Assembly: GCA_030833825.1 (NCBI GenBank)
Contig: JAURGL010000026.1
Coordinates: 1-12,446, forward strand
Source: Vulcanococcus sp. SFB_649D_100_25
GTDB lineage: Bacteria > Cyanobacteriota > Cyanobacteriia > PCC-6307 > Cyanobiaceae
Direction: 5' to 3'
DNA: 12,446 bases
The notes under the pieces were generated by a model. That model did not search any database. It saw nothing but the letters and a program-made list of their open reading frames with translations, and was not told the origin of the DNA. Below, piece after piece: positions 1 through 4,913 of this stretch. A program made the position numbers and the translations under genes. Position 1 is the first letter of the stretch. Each line of letters starts with the position of its first letter.

Positions 1-227
1 CCAGCTGCCGCAATGCCTCAGCAAGCTTGTTTACGGCCGCGAAGCTCGCTCACCTAGGGCAGTTGCCGCAGGGACAACCGGAGCAGCGATCACGCGCCCT
101 TGCGATGCGGGCGGCGATGGACGCTGAAGGGTTCGGAAGCTGCAGCAGCAACCTTGAGTGCGAAGCGGTTTGCCCCAAGCAAATCTCAGCTGACTGGATT
201 AGCTGGATGCACAGCGAAGCTCGCTAA
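1..227 (+). CDS. sdhB: Succinate dehydrogenase/fumarate reductase iron-sulfur subunit, 3' end only
   Basis: C-terminal part of SdhB, the subunit that passes electrons from the flavoprotein through iron-sulfur clusters to quinone. The reading frame is open from base 3 and ends with TAA at 225-227; the start lies upstream of the window. The visible 75 residues contain CRNAS, LFTAAKLAHL and LPQGQPEQR, then the cluster-binding segment SCSSNLECEAVCPKQI, with the Cys spacing and CP ending typical of the C-terminal SdhB ferredoxin-like domain. The first Cys in the fragment (in SCRNAS) probably belongs to the preceding cluster motif. The protein ends shortly after the last motif, which is normal for the family. 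A minus-strand tRNA lies 12 bases downstream. Confidence 0.88.
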   Translation, partial: SCRNASASLFTAAKLAHLGQLPQGQPEQRSRALAMRAAMDAEGFGSCSSNLECEAVCPKQISADWISWMHSEAR

Positions 228-239
228 CCAGTATTCCAA

Positions 240-323
240 TGGGACCAGAGGGACTTGAACCCTCACAACGTTGCCGTCTGCGGATTTTAAGTCCGCTGCG
301 TCTACCAATTCCGCCATGGTCCC
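240..323 (-). tRNA. trnL-UAA: tRNA-Leu (anticodon UAA), no intron
   Basis: Read on the minus strand, the sequence folds as an 84-nt class II tRNA. The acceptor stem is GGGACCA paired with TGGTCCC, with A as discriminator. The T arm contains GGTTCAAGTCC. The anticodon stem GCGGA/TCCGC encloses the loop CTTAAAA, giving anticodon TAA, and a long variable arm, as expected for tRNA-Leu, lies between them. The 3' CCA is not encoded. The anticodon loop is continuous, so the group I intron found at this place in many cyanobacteria is absent. A weak -10-like TAGGAT lies about 38 nt upstream of the mature 5' end (plus-strand 361-366), but no convincing -35 is seen. Confidence 0.96.
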
Positions 324-393
324 CGGCGGCGGACGCGCAGACCCGCGCTTCCGCTGGCCCATCCTAGATTTGCCCGCAGTTGGTTCGGCTGCC

Positions 394-645
394 GTGCCCC
401 TGCCTGGGTTTCTCAGCTCTCTCTCCGGCGAGACCCTGCTGGTGATCGGGGCCTACATCGCCCTGGGAGGGGCCTACCTGGTGGTGGTCCCCCTGGCGCT
501 GATGGCCTGGATGGCCAAGCGCTGGACCGTGATGGGCAAACTTGAGCGCACCGGCGTCTACGGGCTGGTGTTCCTCTTCTTCCCTGGCCTGATCGTCTTC
601 GCTCCCTTCGTGAATCTGCGCCTGCACGGACAGGGCCAGGTCTGA
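394..645 (+). CDS. ndhL: NAD(P)H-quinone oxidoreductase subunit L (NdhL)
   Basis: Small membrane subunit of cyanobacterial and chloroplast NDH-1, which works in respiration, cyclic electron flow and CO2 uptake at the thylakoid membrane. The family core is clear: GGAYLVVVPLAL, a first membrane segment at about residues 14-40, KRWTVMGKLERTGVYGLVFL, and a second segment in FFPGLIVFAPFVNLRL ending in GQGQV. I chose the GTG at 394, giving 83 residues, close to the usual length. An in-frame TTG at 370 would add 8 residues. The in-frame ATGs at 271 and 316 lie inside the tRNA and give a non-conserved N terminus. The stop codon overlaps the start of the next gene by one base (TGATG), which suggests translational coupling. 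Confidence 0.88.
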   Translation: MPLPGFLSSLSGETLLVIGAYIALGGAYLVVVPLALMAWMAKRWTVMGKLERTGVYGLVFLFFPGLIVFAPFVNLRLHGQGQV

Positions 646-1016
646 TGGGACAAGGGATCACCCGGGCTAAAGCCCTCCTCGCAGGGCTGGCCATCTTTGG
701 TGTGGGCGGCCTGGGTTATGTCGCCTTCCAGGCGGCAGGTTTTGAAGGATTCAGCGCCGGAATCGCCGCCCAGGCGGTCCTGGTGGTGATCGTTCTGGTC
801 TGGACCGGCTCTTACCTGTTCCGGGTGGTGACCGGGAACATGACCTATATGGAGCAACGTCGCCGCTTCCGCGCTGCCTACGACGCCGCCACCGACGAGG
901 AGCTGCAGGAGCGTTTTGATGCCCTCTCCCCTGAAGAACAGGAATCGCTTCTGCGGGAGCTCGGGCAGATCAGTGAACCCAACCCAGACAGCAGTGAAGA
1001 GAGCCGCGAGGCCTGA
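645..1016 (+). CDS. DUF3007 family membrane protein
   Basis: A 123-residue protein of the cyanobacterial/chloroplast DUF3007 family. Two hydrophobic segments are visible, at about residues 10-30 and 40-62, followed by the conserved-looking stretch SYLFRVVTGNMTYMEQRRRF and an acidic, helical tail rich in Glu and Ser (SPEEQESLLRELGQI). The ATG shares its A with the ndhL TGA stop, so the two genes are very probably co-transcribed and co-translated. Function is not known to me. The fixed position behind ndhL suggests, by inference only, a link to NDH-1 or thylakoid membrane biogenesis. The family assignment rests on recalled sequence pattern and context. Confidence 0.75.
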   Translation: MGQGITRAKALLAGLAIFGVGGLGYVAFQAAGFEGFSAGIAAQAVLVVIVLVWTGSYLFRVVTGNMTYMEQRRRFRAAYDAATDEELQERFDALSPEEQESLLRELGQISEPNPDSSEESREA

Positions 1017-1067
1017 TGCCCCCGGTTCCTGCGACCCCATAGGCTCACGGGCAGCAAATCCGCTGCC

Positions 1068-1880
1068 GTGACCTCCAGCACCCCCATTCAGCAGCGTTTC
1101 AGCAAGCTCAGCGGTGAAGGGCGCTGCGCCCTGATGCCCTTCCTGATGGCGGGCGATCCGGACCTGGCCACCACCCGATCCGCCCTGCTGGCCCTGGAGG
1201 CCTCTGGCGCGGACATGATCGAACTGGGGATCCCCTACAGCGACCCCCTGGCCGATGGCCCTGTCATTCAGGCGGCCGCCAGCCGGGCCCTGGGCTCTGC
1301 CACCACCCCCGGCCGGGTGCTGGAGATGCTCAGCAGCCTGCGGGGGGAACTCACCATCCCGGTGATCCTGTTCACCTACAGCAATCCCTTGCTGAACCGC
1401 GGCATGGAGGCCTTCTGCCGCGATGCCGCCGCCGCCGGTGCAGCGGGCCTGGTGGTCCCGGATCTGCCCCTGGAGGAAGCTGAAAAGCTCTCGGCCATTG
1501 CCTCGGGGGCAGGCCTGGACCTGGTGCTCCTGGTGGCCCCCACAACTCCATCGGATCGCATGGGGCGGATCGCCGCCGCCAGCCGCGGCTTCACGTACCT
1601 GGTCAGCGTGACCGGGGTGACCGGGGTGAGGACCACCATCGAGAACCGTGTGGCCGGCCTTGTCCAACAACTGAAGGGGATGGGCCCAACCCCCGTGGCC
1701 GTGGGGTTTGGGATCTCCGGCCCCGAGCAGGCCCGTCAGGTGCGGGACTGGGGAGCCGACGGGGCCATCGTGGGGAGCGCCCTGGTGAAGGTGATGGCCG
1801 AAGCTCAGGCCCAACAGGCCGACGTGGGAGCTGCCGCAGGGGCCTTCTGCCGAGAGTTGCGGGCCGCCCTGGATGCCTGA
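1068..1880 (+). CDS. trpA: Tryptophan synthase alpha chain
   Basis: Converts indole-3-glycerol phosphate to indole and glyceraldehyde 3-phosphate; the indole is channelled to TrpB. The 270-residue length and all main (beta/alpha)8-barrel motifs fit: FLMAGDPD, then IELGIPYSDPLADGP containing the two catalytic acids (Glu52 and Asp63, matching Glu49 and Asp60 of E. coli), FTYSNPLLNRG, GLVVPDLP, LLVAPTTP, YLVSVTGVTG, VAVGFGIS and the phosphate-binding GADGAIVGSALV. The start is GTG, supported by the N-terminal alignment. A TAGGCT at 1040-1045 could be a -10 element in the 51-base gap after the DUF3007 gene, but this is weak. The 3' end overlaps the methyltransferase start by 8 bases. Confidence 0.97.
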   Translation: MTSSTPIQQRFSKLSGEGRCALMPFLMAGDPDLATTRSALLALEASGADMIELGIPYSDPLADGPVIQAAASRALGSATTPGRVLEMLSSLRGELTIPVILFTYSNPLLNRGMEAFCRDAAAAGAAGLVVPDLPLEEAEKLSAIASGAGLDLVLLVAPTTPSDRMGRIAAASRGFTYLVSVTGVTGVRTTIENRVAGLVQQLKGMGPTPVAVGFGISGPEQARQVRDWGADGAIVGSALVKVMAEAQAQQADVGAAAGAFCRELRAALDA

Positions 1881-2634
1881 TCCCGCCTCCGATCTGTTCG
1901 GAGCGGTCTCAAAGGCCTACGCCACCCATCGCCCCACCTACCCGGAAACCTTCTTCAAGGCGTTTGCATCCCGCTGCCCCTCGCGGCAGCGGGTCTGGGA
2001 CTGCGGCTGCGGCAGCGGCCAAGCCTCCCTGTCCTTGACGACCCAGTTCGAACAGGTGGAGGCCAGCGATGCCAGTGCGGCCCAGCTGAGTCAGGCCCCA
2101 TCCCATCCACGCATCCACTACCGGCAGGCCCCAGCCGATGCCAGTGGACTCGCAGCCCAGAGCATCGATGGGGTGTTGGTCGCCGCCGCCGTCCACTGGT
2201 TCGCCGGAGAGGCCTTCAACACTGAAGTTCGTCGGGTGGCCAAACCAGGAGCCGTCATGGCCTGGATTGGCTACTTGCCGCTGCAGCTGGAGTCCAAGGG
2301 GCTGCAGAGCCACCTCGATCACCTCTACGCGGTCACCCTTGAGCCCTGGTGGCCCCCCGAACGCCGTTGGGTGGATCAGTCCTATCGCGGTCTGCCCTTC
2401 CCAGGGGAGGAGTGGCCCTTCCCGGATGATCTCTGGATCGAGCGGTCCTGGACCCTCGACGATTTGCTGGGCTATCTGGGCACCTGGTCGGCCGTGGAGC
2501 AGGCCAGACGCCGTGGGGCAGATCCGTTGCAGGCACTGTCGAGCGAACTCAGGGCCGCCTGGCCCGGTGCCGGGATGGAGCCCCTGCTGGCCCGATGGCC
2601 GTTCATGGGGCGATGGGGGCAGATCAGCGCCTGA
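1873..2634 (+). CDS. Class I SAM-dependent methyltransferase
   Basis: A 253-residue methyltransferase of the Methyltransf_11 type, broadly like trans-aconitate/Crg1-type enzymes. The N-terminal YATHRPTYP is typical of that group. Motif I is VWDCGCGSGQAS (residues about 41-52), the acidic end of strand 2 is EASD (about 63-66), and the strand-4 region reads DGVLVAAAVHWF, followed by VRRVAKPGAVMAW. The C-terminal half is rich in Trp and Pro, likely the substrate cap. The substrate cannot be read from the sequence. It starts 8 bases before the trpA stop, in another frame, so coupling to trpA translation is likely; that does not imply a role in tryptophan synthesis. Confidence 0.85.
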   Translation: MPDPASDLFGAVSKAYATHRPTYPETFFKAFASRCPSRQRVWDCGCGSGQASLSLTTQFEQVEASDASAAQLSQAPSHPRIHYRQAPADASGLAAQSIDGVLVAAAVHWFAGEAFNTEVRRVAKPGAVMAWIGYLPLQLESKGLQSHLDHLYAVTLEPWWPPERRWVDQSYRGLPFPGEEWPFPDDLWIERSWTLDDLLGYLGTWSAVEQARRRGADPLQALSSELRAAWPGAGMEPLLARWPFMGRWGQISA

Positions 2635-2696
2635 GCGCACCTGAGCTTGCCGATGGCCGCCACAATGGGGGCCAACGACGTGCTGCGGCCGGCCCC

Positions 2697-3011
2697 ATGG
2701 CTTACCGACTCCTGCTCACCGCCGGCCTGCTGCTTGGCGGTCTCACCGTGGCCCCCGCCTGGGCCCAGACCGGCTGGAGCGACTACACCTCCAACATCTC
2801 GGAAGTGGATGCCTGCAACCAAGCCCAATATCTGATGCCTGAGAAGGCCGTCGTTCAGCAGTTCGTGCTGCGCCGCAAACGCACCAGCGATGGCACCGCG
2901 TTCCGCTGCAAGGTCCGCTGGGATGACAGCGCCAAAGCGCAACCCAGCTACGAACCGATCCTGCTCCCCAGCAAAATCCGCCAACCGATCCTGGCCGGGG
3001 GCTGGCTGTAA
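2697..3011 (+). CDS. Small secreted hypothetical protein
   Basis: Unrecognised family, 104 residues from the ATG at 2697. That start gives a textbook signal peptide: MAYR, a hydrophobic core LLLTAGLLLGGLTVAPAWA, and a probable cleavage site AWA|QT. In-frame starts further upstream (2595) would overlap the methyltransferase and bury the signal. The mature part is about 80 residues with two Cys (in VDACNQAQY and FRCKVRWDD), which could form one disulfide in the periplasm or lumen. It has a basic patch (LRRKRTSDG) and a short hydrophobic end (QPILAGGWL). It lies in the same direction between the methyltransferase and the YciI-like gene. No function is proposed. Confidence 0.7.
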   Translation: MAYRLLLTAGLLLGGLTVAPAWAQTGWSDYTSNISEVDACNQAQYLMPEKAVVQQFVLRRKRTSDGTAFRCKVRWDDSAKAQPSYEPILLPSKIRQPILAGGWL

Positions 3012-3038
3012 CTTTCCCGAACCGACGCCTGCAGCCAC

Positions 3039-3305
3039 GTGCGTTTTGTTCTCTGGGGGACCTACTGCGAGAACGCGCTTGAAAAGCGCACCCCCTTCCG
3101 GGAGGAGCACCTCGCTGGGCTTCAGAGCCAGAAGGACCAGGGGGTGTTGATCACCCTTGGCCCCACCGAGGGCAGTACCCACGTGTTTGGGATCTACGAG
3201 GCCGACAGCCAAGAGCAGGTGGAGAAACTCCTCCACAACGACGTCTACTGGCGCAACGGCATCTGGACGCAGATCCAGGTCTATCCCTGGATCCAGGCGT
3301 TCTGA
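3039..3305 (+). CDS. YciI-family protein
   Basis: An 88-residue YCII-related domain protein, a ferredoxin-like fold found alone in many bacteria; the biochemical role of most members is unknown. The GTG start gives the usual beginning, MRFVLWGTYCENAL. The family pattern continues with FREEHLAGL (conserved His24), GVLITLGPTEG, FGIYEADSQEQVEKLL and NDVYW (Asp68), which corresponds to the usual DPY-like motif; the His and Asp are thought to form the active site. The C terminus is TQIQVYPWIQAF. It follows the secreted protein after 27 bases. Its stop is only one base from the stop of the minus-strand cytochrome gene, leaving no free space for a separate terminator. Confidence 0.82.
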   Translation: MRFVLWGTYCENALEKRTPFREEHLAGLQSQKDQGVLITLGPTEGSTHVFGIYEADSQEQVEKLLHNDVYWRNGIWTQIQVYPWIQAF

Positions 3306-3306
3306 C

Positions 3307-3639
3307 TCAACCCTTGGGCCAGCCCGCCTGACTCTGCTGCCAGACCCACTCGGCCACCTGCTGCAGGCCGTCCTCCCCCAGGACATCGGCATAACCGCTC
3401 ATCTGCCCCTGGCCCTGGGCCGCGATCGCAGCGATCGCCTCCTCTGAGGCCAGACCCTGCCGCTCCAAGGCCGCCAGCTTGAGGGTCTTACCGCGCCGAA
3501 TGATGTTGGCGCCATTGACATGGCAACCGGCGCAGTGCATCTCAAACAGCTGAGCCCCATCGGAAGCCCAGGCGGGTTGCGGCCAGAGCACCCCGAGCCA
3601 CAGCAGGGCGGCACAGAGAACGCGAAGCAGGGTGAACAT
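3307..3639 (-). CDS. Cytochrome c6-like protein (lumenal c-type cytochrome)
   Basis: A 110-residue class I c-type cytochrome. The first 25 residues form a signal peptide (MFTLLRVLCAALLWLG..., cleavage near AWA|SDG), placing the mature protein in the thylakoid lumen or periplasm. The heme site is CAGCH, followed by VNGANIIRRGKTLKLAAL, the c6 signature region. The probable axial Met is in GQGQMSGYAD and the end is VAEWVWQQSQAGW. The RRGKTLK segment and MSGYA in place of the usual MPAF differ from classical PetJ and recall the c6-like (c6B/c6C) groups of cyanobacteria; that subgroup call is from memory. The frame stays open far upstream, but the signal peptide fixes the ATG at 3637-3639. It diverges from the SbcD-like gene across 91 bases. 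Confidence 0.85.
   Translation of the reverse strand: MFTLLRVLCAALLWLGVLWPQPAWASDGAQLFEMHCAGCHVNGANIIRRGKTLKLAALERQGLASEEAIAAIAAQGQGQMSGYADVLGEDGLQQVAEWVWQQSQAGWPKG
3422..3438. repeat. Two adjacent HIP1 octamers
   Basis: GCGATCGC occurs at 3422-3429 and again at 3431-3438, one base apart, inside the c6-like cytochrome gene. HIP1 is the highly iterated palindrome of many cyanobacterial genomes. Further copies lie at 4290-4297, 6516-6523 and 9576-9583, all inside coding regions. Five copies in 12.4 kb is above what base composition alone would give for an 8-mer. Confidence 0.8.
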
Positions 3640-3730
3640 CGGCAGAGGGCTCAGAGCGCCAAGCGTCAGTCTGCAGCTCCCAAGGCAGCGGGAGGCACGC
3701 TGAAATACAGCCTGAACCCAGGGGGCTTCC

Positions 3731-4909
3731 ATGCTGTCGATCCTGCACAGCGCCGACTGGCAGATCGGCAAACCCTTTGCCCGCGTGCAGGACCCCGACA
3801 AACGGGCCAAGCTTCGACAAACCCGCATCGACTGCATCGAACGGATCGGGGCCCGTGGCCAAGAGCAGGCCGCCTCGCTTCTGCTGGTGGCCGGAGACCT
3901 GTTTGACTCCCCCACCCCCAGCAGCAGTGATGTGAGCGCGGTCTGCCAGGCGATTGGACGGCTGCAGATCCCCGTCCTGGTGATCCCGGGGAACCATGAC
4001 CATGGCGCGCCTGGGAGCGTGTGGCACCAGGCCTTCTTCCAGGCAGAGCAACAACGGCGTGCCCCCAACCTGCAGGTCCTGCTCGAGCGGAGGCCCGTGG
4101 TGCTCGATGAGGCGATCGTGCTGCCCTGCCCCCTCCTGCGGCGCCATGAGAGTGATGAACCCACGGCCTGGATTCGCGATCTCGACTGGAGCCTCCTGCC
4201 GGGGGATCGACCCCGGATCCTGCTGGCCCATGGCTCAGTTCAGGGCTTCGGGGCCGATGACCTGGATGCCGATGAGGAAAATCCCGCCAGCGATCGCAAC
4301 CGCCTTCGACTCGACCCGGGATTGGTCGACGTCGTCGACTACGTGGCGTTGGGGGATTGGCATGGGATGAAACAGGTGAACAGCAAGAGCTGGTACAGCG
4401 GCACCCCAGAACCGGATCGCTTTCCCCGCAACGCGGACTACCGGGGCGCGCAGGTGCTGGCGGTCCGGGTGAGCCGCGGCGGTCTCCCCGCGGTGAGCCC
4501 CGTGGACACGGGATCGCTGCACTGGATCCAACAGCGGGTGGAGTTCAGGGAGGACGAGGATCTGCAGCGCCTGGAACGCAACCTCAAGGAGCAACTGGGG
4601 GACGAACCCGGCCAGCATCTCCTGCTGCTGGAGGAAAGCGGCAGCCTGAGCTTTGAGGCGCATCGGCGCTATGAAGCCCTGATCGAACGCCTGGAGGCCC
4701 AACTGCTGCGCTTGAAACGTCGCGGCCGTTGCGGTCTCACACCGGATGCCGCCGAGCTTGATCAGCTCACCGGCAGAGCCGATGACCCACTGATCACGAG
4801 TGTGGCCCGGCGTCTTCAAATGGATCTCGAGAGCGCGGAGACAACGGACCCGCAGAGGGCTCTTCTGCAACAGGCCCTGGCTGAACTGCACCGCTGCGTG
4901 GGGCTCTGA
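3731..4909 (+). CDS. SbcD/Mre11/YhaO-like metallophosphoesterase, DNA repair nuclease
   Basis: Predicted Mre11-type nuclease, 392 residues, working with the ATPase encoded next to it. Metal-site motifs appear in order: LHSADWQIG (residues 5-13), VAGDLFDS (53-60), PGNHDHG (86-92), LLAHGS (164-169) and VALGDWHG (205-212). The central three are canonical. The first is DxQ where classical SbcD has DxH, and the last is GDWH instead of GHxH; these look like subfamily features. WYSGTPEPDRF after the last motif marks the usual end of the catalytic domain. The remaining 170 residues are helical and probably form the capping and ATPase-contact part (KEQLGDEPGQH, RLEAQLLRLKRRG). I chose the ATG at 3731 because the first strand follows directly. 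The ATPase start is 4 bases after the stop. Confidence 0.88.
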   Translation: MLSILHSADWQIGKPFARVQDPDKRAKLRQTRIDCIERIGARGQEQAASLLLVAGDLFDSPTPSSSDVSAVCQAIGRLQIPVLVIPGNHDHGAPGSVWHQAFFQAEQQRRAPNLQVLLERRPVVLDEAIVLPCPLLRRHESDEPTAWIRDLDWSLLPGDRPRILLAHGSVQGFGADDLDADEENPASDRNRLRLDPGLVDVVDYVALGDWHGMKQVNSKSWYSGTPEPDRFPRNADYRGAQVLAVRVSRGGLPAVSPVDTGSLHWIQQRVEFREDEDLQRLERNLKEQLGDEPGQHLLLLEESGSLSFEAHRRYEALIERLEAQLLRLKRRGRCGLTPDAAELDQLTGRADDPLITSVARRLQMDLESAETTDPQRALLQQALAELHRCVGL

Positions 4910-4913
4910 AGCG

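Noticed and set aside
271..393. Longer ndhL beginning at 271 or 316
   Set aside because: Both starts lie inside the tRNA-Leu gene and give an N terminus unlike NdhL.
558..1814. A 418-codon open frame on the minus strand opposite ndhL, DUF3007 and trpA
   Set aside because: Its composition (His, Gly and Gln-rich, no family motif) is that of an antisense frame in GC-rich DNA, and all three opposite genes are well supported.
3640..4164. Upstream extension of the c6-like cytochrome frame to 285 residues
   Set aside because: It lies antisense to the SbcD-like gene and would hide a clear signal peptide; the ATG at 3637-3639 is preferred.
4800..4913. Longer start for the SbcC-like ATPase
   Set aside because: The added 38 residues overlap the SbcD-like gene and are not ATPase-like; the head domain starts exactly at the ATG at 4914.
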